Positions 28,193 to 36,443 of a stretch of DNA of 64,000 bases are shown piece by piece. The DNA is from Winogradskyella endarachnes (lineage in GTDB: Bacteria > Bacteroidota > Bacteroidia > Flavobacteriales > Flavobacteriaceae). The notes below the pieces were generated by a model. It had not been told where the DNA came from. It searched no databases and saw only the letters and a program-made list of their open reading frames with translations. Numbering within the stretch: position 1 is the stretch's first letter; every line of letters begins with the position of its first letter. The position numbers and the translations under genes are program-made. The stretch covers positions 124,001 to 188,000 of the forward strand of contig NZ_WOWS01000001.1 in assembly GCF_009741275.1 (NCBI RefSeq), read 5' to 3'.

Positions 28193-28232
28193 TGACATCA
28201 TGTCATATTTTTTGTCATGGCATAATCATTGA
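28193..28232 (+). promoter_or_regulatory. candidate sigma54-like promoter and palindrome upstream of dnaK
   Basis: TGGCAT-N5-TTGA at 28218-28232 gives GG-N10-GA, the exact spacing of a sigma54 -24/-12 promoter, with one deviation (GC to GA). Directly upstream is the perfect palindrome TGACATCATGTCA (28193-28205), and TGTCAT occurs again at 28213-28218. Transcription would begin near 28243, leaving a leader of about 60 bases. No TAnnTTTG box is seen in the region. Confidence 0.45.
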
Positions 28233-28268
28233 CTAATACTAATCGAGTTAAAAAATAAAATACGATAC

Positions 28269-28286
28269 TTTCCGTGGAAGCGGAAA
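28269..28286 (+). promoter_or_regulatory. leader hairpin TTTCCG-N6-CGGAAA before dnaK
   Basis: TTTCCG and CGGAAA form a six-pair stem around TGGAAG, and TTCCGTGGAA inside it is itself nearly palindromic. It is the only G/C-rich island in the leader and ends 19 bases before the ATG. It could be an RNA thermometer-like or protein-binding element; this is inference. Confidence 0.35.
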
Positions 28287-28305
28287 ACTAATAACAAATA
28301 TAATT

Positions 28306-30210
28306 ATGAGTAAAATTATTGGAATTGATTTAGGTACAACCAACTCTTGTGTTTCTGTAATGGAAGGTAATGAGCCGGTTGTAATCCCAAACGCTGAAGG
28401 TAAGAGAACAACACCTTCAGTTATCGCTTTCGTAGAAGGTGGTGAAATTAAAGTAGGAGATCCTGCAAAAAGACAAGCGGTTACTAACCCAACAAAAACA
28501 GTTTATTCTATTAAACGTTTTATGGGTAATAAGTATTCTGAGTCTAAAAATGAAGCAGAACGCGTACCTTATAAAGTAGTGAAAGGTGACAACGATACAC
28601 CAAGAGTAGATATCGATGGTCGTTTATATACACCTCAAGAATTATCAGCAATGATTCTTCAAAAAATGAAGAAAACTGCTGAAGATTATTTAGGTCAAGA
28701 TGTGTCTGAAGCTGTAATTACAGTACCAGCATATTTTAATGATGCACAAAGACAAGCAACAAAAGAAGCTGGTGAGATTGCTGGTTTAAAAGTTCGTAGA
28801 ATTATTAACGAGCCTACTGCTGCTGCTTTAGCTTACGGTATGGACAAAAAAGGTACGGACCAAAAAATCGTAGTATTTGATTTTGGAGGAGGTACACATG
28901 ATGTTTCTATCTTAGAATTAGGAGATGGAGTATTTGAAGTATTATCTACAGATGGTGATACACACTTAGGTGGTGATGATGTTGATGAAAGAATTATCGA
29001 TTGGTTAGCGGAAGAGTTCATTAAGGATGAAGATATGGACTTACGTAAAGACCCAATGGCATTACAACGTTTAAAAGAAGCTGCTGAAAAAGCAAAAATC
29101 GAATTATCGTCTTCTGCACAAACAGAAATTAATTTACCATACGTTACTGCTACTGCTAGTGGACCAAAGCACTTAGTACGTACATTAACACGCTCTAAAT
29201 TTGAGCAGTTAATTGACGATTTAATTAAGCGTACTATTGAGCCATGTGAATCGGCATTAAAAGCAGCAGGATTATCAAAATCAGATATCGATGAAATTAT
29301 CTTAGTAGGTGGTTCTACACGTATACCTGCTGTACAAGCAGCTGTAGAATCTTTCTTCGGAAAAGCACCAAGTAAAGGTGTAAACCCAGATGAGGTAGTA
29401 TCTTTAGGTGCAGGTATCCAAGGAGGAGTATTAACAGGTGATGTAAAAGACGTTCTTTTATTAGATGTAACACCATTATCTCTTGGTATTGAAACTATGG
29501 GTAATGTAATGACTAAGTTAATTGAAGCTAACACTACAATACCTACCAAGAAATCGCAAGTATTCTCAACAGCAGCAGATAATCAGCCATCAGTAGAGAT
29601 TCACGTATTACAAGGTGAGCGTTCAATGGCGGCAGATAATAAAACTATTGGTCGTTTTCACTTAGATGGTATTCCACCAGCAAGACGTGGTACACCTCAA
29701 ATTGAAGTAACGTTTGATATTGATGCTAACGGTATTATTAAAGTTTCTGCAACTGATAAAGCCACAGGAAAATCTCAAGATATAAGAATTGAAGCATCAT
29801 CTGGATTAACAGAAGAGGAAATTCAGAAAATGAAAGCAGATGCAGAAGCAAATGCAGAAGCAGATGCTAAAGCAGCAGAAAATGCTAAAAAATTAAATGA
29901 AGCAGATTCTATGATTTTTCAAACTGAAAGTCAATTAAAAGAATTTGGTGATAAATTATCTGATGATAAGAAAAAGCCAATTGAAGATGCACTTGAAGAA
30001 TTGAAAAAAGCATACGAAACAAAAGATATCGCAGTTATTGAACCAGCTTTAGAGAAAATCAATGAAGCATGGAAAGTAGCAAGCGAAGAAATGTACAAAG
30101 CACAAGCAGAAGCGCAAGGTGGAGCTGCAGGCGGACCAGAAGCAGGAGCTGAACAACCAGCTGACGATTCTAGCGATGTGGAAGATGTAGATTTTGAAGA
30201 GGTGAAATAA
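28306..30210 (+). CDS. dnaK: molecular chaperone DnaK (Hsp70)
   Basis: A 634-residue Hsp70. The ATPase domain (1 to about 380) starts [17 protein letters not shown] and contains [14 protein letters not shown] and [11 protein letters not shown]. The linker [15 protein letters not shown] leads to the substrate-binding domain. The helical lid ends in an acidic tail EDVDFEEVK, typical of bacterial DnaK. It refolds and protects proteins together with DnaJ and GrpE, neither of which is nearby. The gene stands alone: a 268-base upstream region with unusual elements and a strong terminator about 130 bases downstream. Confidence 0.98.
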   Translation: MSKIIGIDLGTTNSCVSVMEGNEPVVIPNAEGKRTTPSVIAFVEGGEIKVGDPAKRQAVTNPTKTVYSIKRFMGNKYSESKNEAERVPYKVVKGDNDTPRVDIDGRLYTPQELSAMILQKMKKTAEDYLGQDVSEAVITVPAYFNDAQRQATKEAGEIAGLKVRRIINEPTAAALAYGMDKKGTDQKIVVFDFGGGTHDVSILELGDGVFEVLSTDGDTHLGGDDVDERIIDWLAEEFIKDEDMDLRKDPMALQRLKEAAEKAKIELSSSAQTEINLPYVTATASGPKHLVRTLTRSKFEQLIDDLIKRTIEPCESALKAAGLSKSDIDEIILVGGSTRIPAVQAAVESFFGKAPSKGVNPDEVVSLGAGIQGGVLTGDVKDVLLLDVTPLSLGIETMGNVMTKLIEANTTIPTKKSQVFSTAADNQPSVEIHVLQGERSMAADNKTIGRFHLDGIPPARRGTPQIEVTFDIDANGIIKVSATDKATGKSQDIRIEASSGLTEEEIQKMKADAEANAEADAKAAENAKKLNEADSMIFQTESQLKEFGDKLSDDKKKPIEDALEELKKAYETKDIAVIEPALEKINEAWKVASEEMYKAQAEAQGGAAGGPEAGAEQPADDSSDVEDVDFEEVK

Positions 30211-30217
30211 CTTGTTA

Positions 30218-30235
30218 TTCTTGCAAATGCAGGAA
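30218..30235. repeat. REP-like hairpin after dnaK
   Basis: TTCTTGCA and TGCAGGAA pair (one G-T) around AA, followed by TCTCAT. This resembles the widespread intergenic unit TTCCTGC-n-GCAGGAATCTCAT that I recall from many genomes. It lies eight bases after the dnaK stop and has no T-run, so it is more likely a repeat remnant than a terminator. Confidence 0.45.
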
Positions 30236-30300
30236 TCTCATAAATATAATCTGTGTATCATGGCTTAAAACTCTTTATTCTCCAATGACAATTTATTAAA

Positions 30301-30328
30301 GGGGAATTAGCTTAGTGGCCAGAGCAGC
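30301..30328 (+). other. tRNA 5'-half remnant
   Basis: GGGGAAT, TA, then GCTT-AGTGGCCA-GAGC match positions 1-25 of a tRNA: a seven-base acceptor strand, T8 A9, and a D-arm with GG in its loop and a paired stem. After about 28 bases the similarity stops: no anticodon stem, no variable loop and no TTCGA T-arm, and a terminator begins at 30342. It is probably a broken tRNA gene or the tRNA fragment copied by an integrated element. Confidence 0.5.
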
Positions 30329-30341
30329 AGTGTAATTTTAG

Positions 30342-30371
30342 AAAACGCAATCATTAATTTGATTGCGTTTT
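30342..30371 (+). terminator. strong intrinsic terminator downstream of dnaK
   Basis: A perfect 12-pair stem (30342-30353 with 30360-30371, core CGCAATCA / TGATTGCG) and a six-base loop TTAATT, followed by a T-rich tract. The A-run before it means it could also work in reverse. It ends the dnaK transcript or a former tRNA transcript. Confidence 0.85.
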
Positions 30372-30420
30372 TTATTTTTAATTTATCAAATTAATTTTAA
30401 GTTTCTATAAAATGAAATCT

Positions 30421-30428
30421 TAAGTTTG
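30421..30428 (+). promoter_or_regulatory. -7 box TAAGTTTG of the ATP-grasp gene
   Basis: Exact TAnnTTTG match ending 17 bases before the ATG at 30446. A -33 TTG is not evident. Confidence 0.45.
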
Positions 30429-30445
30429 TACTAAACTTCTAATTG

Positions 30446-31555
30446 ATGCCTATTTACCATTCTCTTAAACATCTATTTACACAGCATATTCTAGATGCCA
30501 AGAAACGCTTAGTGGCATTTAATTTAAAGATGAATACCAGGAAATCAATTAAAATAACCCTTAAAAGTAACAGGACACCCAAGTTAGATTCTAAAGAAAT
30601 AGAAGAAACAAGGGCTTATTTTAAATCCAAAGGCTGTAAAATTTCTAATACCTATTGGCATCAATATTATAAAAGTATTAATGGTGAGTTTTATACTAAT
30701 TATATACCAGAAGATGTGTTCTGTGCTATTATTTCACCAAAATTTAATCAAATGCGGCAATGGCCTGCATTATTAGATAAAAACTTATCTTATAATTTAT
30801 TTAAAAATATACATCAGCCTAAATGTGTTGTGCAAAACATAAATGGATTCTATTATATAAATGGTGCTATTGTATCTGAGAAAATGGCATTAGAAACTTG
30901 TAAATCTAATGATATATCACTGGTTATTAAACCAACAATTGATTCTGGAAACGGAACAATGGTAGAGACGTTTACTGTTGACAACAATATAACGTCCTTT
31001 AAAAATTTTACTTTGTTAGAATTGTTTATGTATTACAAAAAGGACTTTATTGTTCAAGAAAGTGTGCAACAAAGCGAGGCATTAGCGTCTTTAAACCCTT
31101 CGTCTCTTAATACGCTGAGATTAATGACGTATCTTAAAGAGGACGGTACACATGTTTTGTCTGCTGTACTGAGAATAGGTCAGCAAGGCAGCCATACCGA
31201 TAATTTTTCTGGAGGAGGCATAGTTTGTGGTATTGACAAAAACGGAAAGCTAAAAGATAAAGGGTATTCTAAAGATGGTAAAGTTTATACAGCATCGCAT
31301 ACCAATGTTGCTTTTAAAGGCTTTCAAATTCCTAATTACGTTGAGGTTTTAAACATGGTTAAGGCCATGCATCCCAAAGTTCCATATTTTAAATTTATAT
31401 CTTGGGATATTGGTATAGACAAAGATAATTCGCCAATTTTTATTGAATATAATACGTATTATCAAGATGTAGATTTACATCAAATTACAAATGGACCTTT
31501 GTTTGGTGATTTTACAGATGAAATATTAAAAATAGCATTAAAATCAAAAAACTAA
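30446..31555 (+). CDS. sugar-transfer-associated ATP-grasp protein
   Basis: A protein of about 369 residues resembling the sugar-transfer-associated ATP-grasp family found in exopolysaccharide loci. The ATP-grasp part contains SLVIKPTIDSGNG (ATP loop, near 155-170), FIVQESVQQSEALASLNPSSLNTLR, SGGGIVCGID and the terminal FIEYNTYYQDVDLHQ. ATG at 30446 is preferred over the TTG one codon earlier. The role in the family is inferred to be ATP-driven ligation on a glycan or lipid; the substrate is unknown. It is convergent with the CapK-like gene, overlapping by four bases, and sits just after the tRNA remnant. Confidence 0.85.
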   Translation: MPIYHSLKHLFTQHILDAKKRLVAFNLKMNTRKSIKITLKSNRTPKLDSKEIEETRAYFKSKGCKISNTYWHQYYKSINGEFYTNYIPEDVFCAIISPKFNQMRQWPALLDKNLSYNLFKNIHQPKCVVQNINGFYYINGAIVSEKMALETCKSNDISLVIKPTIDSGNGTMVETFTVDNNITSFKNFTLLELFMYYKKDFIVQESVQQSEALASLNPSSLNTLRLMTYLKEDGTHVLSAVLRIGQQGSHTDNFSGGGIVCGIDKNGKLKDKGYSKDGKVYTASHTNVAFKGFQIPNYVEVLNMVKAMHPKVPYFKFISWDIGIDKDNSPIFIEYNTYYQDVDLHQITNGPLFGDFTDEILKIALKSKN

Positions 31556-32859
31556 CCATTATAATTATTAATCACTTTTCTTCTTTTTCCAGATGATAAA
31601 GCTGGTATTTCATCTACATAAGTAATATGTACAACTGCATCTTCACCAAAATCTAGTTTAATATCAGCTATTAATTGGTTTTCAAAAGGAAAGGTGGACT
31701 CCTGAAGGTTTAATTTAACTTCATATTCTTTAGCATCTTGTTGTATAAATTGATACTGTTTAAGTAAGCTATAATATTTATAAAATTTAGTATAAACTAC
31801 AAAAGAGGAGAGTAAGTTGCCTTTTGTGTCATAGATGAGGTCCATTTTTCTACCTTCAATTTGAGTAAAATAGGTTATACCGTTACTATCTTTTTCAAGT
31901 TTAGCAATATCGCCTGTATCGTATCTAATAATTGGCATGGCGTAGTTAAATAAATCTGTAACTACAATTCTACCTAGCTCACCTTGTTTTGCTGGCAAAT
32001 CATTTTCTAAATTCAATAATTCTACTTGGTAACTCGCATGATTGATTATAAATTTATCTGGATTATATAAAGTTTGCTGAGCAATAATTCCAATTTCCTC
32101 ACTAGAATATCGAGATAAAATAGTTGTATTAAGGTGCTTACCTAGAGTGGTTTTTGTGTAAGAATTTAAATATTCGGAATTTGCTATAATCGAGTTGATT
32201 TTTAAATCTTTAAACAATAGATTATGCCTTTCTAGATACTGCGCAATCATTTCTAGTGCAGAGGCAAAACCGAGTATAGTTTTAGACTGTTTATTGTTTT
32301 TTAGAAGTTTGAAAAAGGTAATAATTCTTTGATCTGTTAATCTAGAAATATCAAATTGAACAATATTTTGTATCCAAGATTTAAATTTCCCTTTTTTATT
32401 ATGGTCTCTCCAAACCTCTAGTTCGTATAGTCTATTTCCTATTTTAAAATTAGATTGATTATAAAAATATACAGCATCTGCATGGTTTCTATGACGTTTA
32501 TTTTTGTTTTGAAATAAGAAAAACGGAACACCTGTAGATCCGCTAGTTGAAACTTTAAAGTTATTTTCATTTTTAAATATTCTAGACTGAAACGCTTCAA
32601 AATTATCTTGAATAATTGTTTTTCTAATCACAGGAAAATTAGAAAGTTCAGTATAATCTGTATACGTTTTGTAAAATGATGTAGAGGCAACAGCATGACT
32701 AAGCAACTGTTGTATATATTTATCTTTTAATTGTTGAGCTTGTGTAGAATTAGGTTGCTCAACACCAAGTTTAATTTCAATAAGTTGATTTTTAATTTTA
32801 CTTCCTTTTAAACCATCTAAAAACCAGAAGAATTTATGTCTCGCAAAATTCAATAGCAT
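31552..32859 (-). CDS. CapK/PaaK-like adenylate-forming ligase
   Basis: A 435-residue member of the phenylacetate-CoA-ligase-like (CapK) branch of the adenylating superfamily. It shows the P-loop-like STSGSTGVPF (near 102-112), the SRYSSEEIGII motif that matches the Y-x-S-E-E-x-G adenylate-binding stretch, and IRYDTGDIAKL. CapK proteins sit in capsule and exopolysaccharide loci and are thought to activate an acyl group. It is 10 bases downstream of the NeuD-like acyltransferase on the same strand, so an acyl-activation/acyl-transfer pair is plausible. Confidence 0.88.
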   Translation of the reverse strand: MLLNFARHKFFWFLDGLKGSKIKNQLIEIKLGVEQPNSTQAQQLKDKYIQQLLSHAVASTSFYKTYTDYTELSNFPVIRKTIIQDNFEAFQSRIFKNENNFKVSTSGSTGVPFFLFQNKNKRHRNHADAVYFYNQSNFKIGNRLYELEVWRDHNKKGKFKSWIQNIVQFDISRLTDQRIITFFKLLKNNKQSKTILGFASALEMIAQYLERHNLLFKDLKINSIIANSEYLNSYTKTTLGKHLNTTILSRYSSEEIGIIAQQTLYNPDKFIINHASYQVELLNLENDLPAKQGELGRIVVTDLFNYAMPIIRYDTGDIAKLEKDSNGITYFTQIEGRKMDLIYDTKGNLLSSFVVYTKFYKYYSLLKQYQFIQQDAKEYEVKLNLQESTFPFENQLIADIKLDFGEDAVVHITYVDEIPALSSGKRRKVINNYNG

Positions 32860-32869
32860 CTCATTAATT

Positions 32870-33535
32870 TTAACTTAAATATTTTGAATCTACTTTTCTG
32901 TCTTTTATAATTTTTACGGGATTTCCATAAGCTAATTTTAAGTCGCCTATGGATTGTAAAACTAATGATCCTGCACCAATAACTGTATTGTTACCAATTT
33001 CAACATTTTGTATTATAATGGAGCGTAAACATATTGCAGAACAAAAACCAATCTTAACAGTGCCAGCAATAGTAACACCAGATGCTAAGCTAGAATAATC
33101 TGCCATAACGGAATCATGTCCAAGCGTGGATGCTGTGTTAATGATGCAAAATTTTCCGACTTTGGCACCAGCATTTATAACCGCTTTAGCCATAATTACA
33201 GAACCTTCTTCAATAATAATATCACCAGCTAAAGTAGCAGTTGGATGTACCACAGTTTCAAATTGAATATTAGGCAAAATACGTCTTATATTATCAGAAA
33301 CTTTTTGTCTTGTAAAATTATCTCCAATAGCTATGATTATTCCTTCAATATTTAAATCTATAGAGAGTTGTTTTAGATGTTCTCTATGACCAATAACTTT
33401 ATAATTACTTAATTGGTAACCTAAAGGCTTGTAAGTGTCAATAAATCCCATAATATTATGGCTATTATTTTTTTTAATAACATCTACAATCATTTTTGCA
33501 TGACCAGAAGCGCCATAAATTAAAATGTTTTTCAT
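32870..33535 (-). CDS. NeuD/PglD-family acyltransferase
   Basis: A 221-residue two-domain enzyme: an N-terminal Rossmann-like PglD_N domain with LIYGASGHAKMIVDVI (about 5-20), then a left-handed beta-helix of hexapeptide repeats from about residue 100 (ATLAGDIIIEEGSVIMAKAVI .. GAGSLVLQ). The catalytic His is probably in NTASTLGHDSVM. Members acetylate amino sugars for surface glycans. A second, truncated copy lies 183 bases upstream. Confidence 0.92.
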   Translation of the reverse strand: MKNILIYGASGHAKMIVDVIKKNNSHNIMGFIDTYKPLGYQLSNYKVIGHREHLKQLSIDLNIEGIIIAIGDNFTRQKVSDNIRRILPNIQFETVVHPTATLAGDIIIEEGSVIMAKAVINAGAKVGKFCIINTASTLGHDSVMADYSSLASGVTIAGTVKIGFCSAICLRSIIIQNVEIGNNTVIGAGSLVLQSIGDLKLAYGNPVKIIKDRKVDSKYLS

Positions 33536-33552
33536 CAGTTTGCAAAGAGGTT

Positions 33553-33569
33553 ATGGCAACAATTGCCAT
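33553..33569 (-). promoter_or_regulatory. operator-like palindrome in the neuD-like leader
   Basis: ATGGCAA-CAA-TTGCCAT is a perfect inverted repeat between the -7 box at 33592-33599 and the start codon at 33535. It could be a repressor site placed just after the transcription start or a leader hairpin. Confidence 0.4.
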
Positions 33570-33591
33570 TGATAGAGTTGGTTCTTACAAA

Positions 33592-33599
33592 CAAATATA
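33592..33599 (-). promoter_or_regulatory. -7 box TATATTTG of the neuD-like gene
   Basis: Exact TAnnTTTG on the minus strand, giving a leader of about 50 bases before the ATG at 33535. No TTG lies at normal -33 spacing. Confidence 0.45.
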
Positions 33600-33718
33600 A
33601 GCATATGAATTTTAAATTTGGCTATTACAACGGAAACAGATTAATTTAGTAAATTTTGATTACGATGTTTTTAAATTAAATCTATAAATACAATTTGTTT
33701 TAATGGTATTACAAGGGT

Positions 33719-34081
33719 TTATTGTAAATAAACAGCATTTGCTTTTCGGCTCTTTACAGTGTCAATTGGGCTACCAAAGGCTTGCTTATAATTACCGATA
33801 GATTTTAAAACTAAAGAACCAGCACCTACAACTGTATGACAACCAATACTTAAATTTTGTATAATAGAAGCGCCAAGACAAATTGAAGAACATTCGCCAA
33901 TTTTTACATTGCCACTAACGTTAACACTAGGAGCTAGGCTAGAAAAGTCAGCCATTTCAGAATCGTGATCTAGAGAAGATTTCGTATTTAAAATACATAA
34001 TTTTCCAATCTTTGTATGTACATTAACTATTGTACCTGCGATCAATGATAGGTTCGGGTTATCGCTCAAATATATTACCAT
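33719..34081 (-). pseudogene. truncated NeuD-like acyltransferase copy
   Basis: A 120-residue frame whose whole length aligns by eye with residues from about 103 to the end of the neighbouring NeuD-like protein (shared LCILNT-S-LDHDS-MADFSSLA, CSSICL-ASIIQN, GAGSLVLKSIG, and a final KxxxVYL). The N-terminal PglD_N domain is missing and its start codons fall inside the beta-helix. It looks like a decayed duplicate. The frame itself is intact, so expression as a mini-acyltransferase cannot be excluded. Confidence 0.65.
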
Positions 34082-34158
34082 TAAAAGTTTTAAAATCCTT
34101 TGGTAGTCAAACTGTATATTTTATCCTACAAATTACCAAATTGCTAAAATTATAAAGT

Positions 34159-34166
34159 TAATTTTG
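34159..34166 (+). promoter_or_regulatory. -7 box TAATTTTG upstream of rlmI-like gene
   Basis: Exact TAnnTTTG match 44 bases before the ATG at 34210. A TTG at 34141-34143 is slightly too close (15 bases) for a regular -33 box. Confidence 0.4.
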
Positions 34167-34209
34167 TACGTTTTATATTAGAAAACTCAAAAAATTGCCA
34201 AGAATACTT

Positions 34210-35436
34210 ATGAAATTTAATATCAACTTTAATACACCCGAAACTAAAAATTTGGCTGTAAAGCTTAGTGCTAAAGGCGAACAATTTGTGGTTAAAGGAC
34301 ATCCTTGGGTGTTTTCTAATAGTATAGTTAAGATTACTGATAATGCAAAAACAGGAGATTTAGCTATAATATTTAGTAAAAATAAAAATAAGGTTATTGG
34401 CTTGGGTTTATATGATGGTAATTCGCCAATTAGAATTAAAATCATTCATAATGCCGAAACTAAAGTAAAGATTGATGCTGATTTTTTTCATCATAAAATA
34501 GAATTAGCCTATAATAAACGTAAAGATTTACTGAGAACAAACACTAATAGTTATCGGTTGCTGTTTGGAGAGAATGATGGATTTCCAGGCTTAATTGCAG
34601 ATGTTTATAATACGGTATTAGTCGTTAAATTATATTCTGAAATTTGGTTACCTTATTTACAAGCTATTTTAGAAAGCTTGCAGCAAACTTCTAAAGCTGA
34701 AACTATTGTTATGCGCCTAAGTAGGGGTTTACAAAATAGTAAAAATCATACTTTAAAAGATGGTGAGGTAATATTTGGAATCCTTAAAAATGAAGTTGTA
34801 GAATTTGTTGAGCATAATGTTAATTTTTCAGCAAATGTTATAAAAGGTCATAAAACAGGCTATTTTTTAGATCATAGAGCCAATAGAAAACGAGTAGGAG
34901 AGCTTAGCAAAGGAAAAAAGGTGTTAGATGTGTTTTCTTATGCAGGCGGATTTTCAGTACATGCTTTGGCTAATGATGCATCTGAAGTCACAAGTTTAGA
35001 CATAAGCAAACAAGCTTTAGATATGGCAAGGGCTAATGGGAAATTAAATAAATATTCTGGTCAACATAAAACCATTTCTGGAGATGCGTTTGAAGAAATG
35101 AAGTTATTAATTGAGAAAGGAAAAAGGTATGATGTAGTTGTCATTGATCCACCAAGTTTCGCTAAACAGCAATCTGAAGTGGATTTAGCTAAAAAGAAAT
35201 ATGCCCAATTAGCTGAACTTGGTATTATGCTTACGTCTAAAAATGGTATGCTCGTTCTTGCATCATGTTCTTCTAGAGTAACTGCTCAGTCTTTTTTTGA
35301 CTTAAACAATAGAGTTTTAAATGCTCAGCATAGATTATTTGAAATAGAATTAAAGACAAAACACGACAGTGACCATCCTGTCAGTTTTGCAGAAGGAGCA
35401 TATTTAAAATGCGGATATTATCGGTTTTTAGAATAA
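34210..35436 (+). CDS. RlmI-type class I SAM-dependent rRNA methyltransferase
   Basis: A protein of about 408 residues with an N-terminal PUA-like domain (KGEQFVVKGHPWVFSNSIVKI), a linker domain and a Rossmann methyltransferase with motif I VLDVFSYAGGFSVHAL, DPPSFAKQ (motif IV) and the catalytic Cys in LASCSS. This is the RlmI/YccW architecture, which makes m5C in 23S rRNA; the exact target here is unproven. ATG at 34210 is preferred; a TTG at 34195 would add five residues. It runs in the same direction as the nitronate monooxygenase gene, but a separate promoter precedes that gene. Confidence 0.9.
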   Translation: MKFNINFNTPETKNLAVKLSAKGEQFVVKGHPWVFSNSIVKITDNAKTGDLAIIFSKNKNKVIGLGLYDGNSPIRIKIIHNAETKVKIDADFFHHKIELAYNKRKDLLRTNTNSYRLLFGENDGFPGLIADVYNTVLVVKLYSEIWLPYLQAILESLQQTSKAETIVMRLSRGLQNSKNHTLKDGEVIFGILKNEVVEFVEHNVNFSANVIKGHKTGYFLDHRANRKRVGELSKGKKVLDVFSYAGGFSVHALANDASEVTSLDISKQALDMARANGKLNKYSGQHKTISGDAFEEMKLLIEKGKRYDVVVIDPPSFAKQQSEVDLAKKKYAQLAELGIMLTSKNGMLVLASCSSRVTAQSFFDLNNRVLNAQHRLFEIELKTKHDSDHPVSFAEGAYLKCGYYRFLE

Positions 35437-35440
35437 AACT

Positions 35441-35456
35441 ATTATGCACGCATAAT
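35441..35456 (+). promoter_or_regulatory. operator-like palindrome at -33 of the monooxygenase promoter
   Basis: ATTATGC-AC-GCATAAT is a perfect 16-base inverted repeat that starts four bases after the stop of the methyltransferase gene and ends 11 bases before the -7 box. It replaces the -33 region, as a repressor operator would. It lacks a T-run, so a terminator is unlikely. Confidence 0.5.
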
Positions 35457-35467
35457 AAAAATTATAC

Positions 35468-35475
35468 TATATTTG
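35468..35475 (+). promoter_or_regulatory. -7 box TATATTTG of the monooxygenase gene
   Basis: Exact TAnnTTTG; the predicted start of transcription near 35479 leaves a leader of about 15 bases before ATG 35494. The box also argues against the TTG at 35473 as a start codon, because it lies within the promoter. Confidence 0.55.
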
Positions 35476-35493
35476 TTTAAAAATATCTCTACA

Positions 35494-36441
35494 ATGCAAA
35501 CCAAATTAACACAATTACTAAATACTAAATATCCAATAATTCAAGCACCAATGTTTTTAGTCTCTAATGTGGCTATGGTCACAGAAGCTATGAAAAGTGG
35601 TATTGCAGGCTGTATACCAGCATTAAATTACAGAACAATTGAAGAATTAAGAGCTGCAATTAAGGCATTAAAAGCAGCAAAAGTAGAAGGTGGTTCATTT
35701 GGTTTTAATTTAATAGTTAATAAATCTAATATTAAATACAAAGCGCAATTAGAAGCCATTTGCGAAGAAGGATGCGATTTTATAATTACCTCCTTAGGTA
35801 GTCCAGAAGAAACCATTAGACAGGCACATGCCGTTGGTATTAAAGTAATTTGTGATGTTACAGATTTACGCTTTGCCAAAAAAGTAGAACAGTTAGGTGC
35901 CGATGCAGCTATTGCTGTAAATAATGAAGCTGGTGGACATAGAGGTAACCTTTCACCACAAGAACTAACCACTCTTTTAAGTTCAGAATTGAGTATACCA
36001 GTAATTTCTGCTGGTGGAGTTGGTTGTAAAGCAGATATAGACAAAATGCTGAATTATGGTGCAGAAGGTGTTTCTGTTGGGAGTCCGTTTATTGCATCTA
36101 TTGAATCAGGTGTTACGGAAGAATACAAACAGGCTTGTGTAGATTATGGTGCTAAAGATATTGTAATGACAGAACGAATTTCTGGTACACCTTGTACAGT
36201 AATAAATACACCATACGTTCAAAAAATTGGAACAAAAGCAACTTGGATAGAAAACCTTTTAAATAAGAATAAGAGTCTTAAGAAATGGGTTAAAATGATA
36301 CGGTTTTCTATAGGGATGAAAGCTACAGAAAAAGCTGCAAAAAAAGCCACATATAAGACGGTTTGGGTTGCAGGCCCAAGTATTGAGCACACTAATGCTA
36401 TTCTTCCTGTTAAAGACATTGTAAACAAATTAATAAGCTAG
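35494..36441 (+). CDS. NAD(P)H-dependent flavin oxidoreductase, nitronate monooxygenase type
   Basis: A FMN TIM-barrel enzyme of about 315 residues in the 2-nitropropane dioxygenase / FabK superfamily. It starts MQTKLTQLL, with YPIIQAPMF (FMN loop) near residue 12, and has VIC-DVTDLRFA, the flavin-phosphate-binding NNEAGGHRGNL (His as catalytic base), PVISAGGVG and SVGSPF. It probably oxidises alkyl nitronates or a similar toxic nitro compound; a FabK-like enoyl reductase is the alternative. The palindrome over its promoter suggests a dedicated regulator, none of which is adjacent. Confidence 0.9.
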   Translation: MQTKLTQLLNTKYPIIQAPMFLVSNVAMVTEAMKSGIAGCIPALNYRTIEELRAAIKALKAAKVEGGSFGFNLIVNKSNIKYKAQLEAICEEGCDFIITSLGSPEETIRQAHAVGIKVICDVTDLRFAKKVEQLGADAAIAVNNEAGGHRGNLSPQELTTLLSSELSIPVISAGGVGCKADIDKMLNYGAEGVSVGSPFIASIESGVTEEYKQACVDYGAKDIVMTERISGTPCTVINTPYVQKIGTKATWIENLLNKNKSLKKWVKMIRFSIGMKATEKAAKKATYKTVWVAGPSIEHTNAILPVKDIVNKLIS

Positions 36442-36443
36442 AT

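Noticed and set aside
28833..29549. A 238-residue open frame on the strand opposite dnaK
   Set aside because: It mirrors the codon structure of dnaK, has no recognisable motif or promoter, and such antisense frames are common over highly biased genes.
30277..30328. Circularly permuted tRNA or two-piece tmRNA (ATTCTCCA before a tRNA 5' half)
   Set aside because: No T-arm, no anticodon stem and no tag frame; the acceptor complementarity of seven bases with a G-T pair could be chance.
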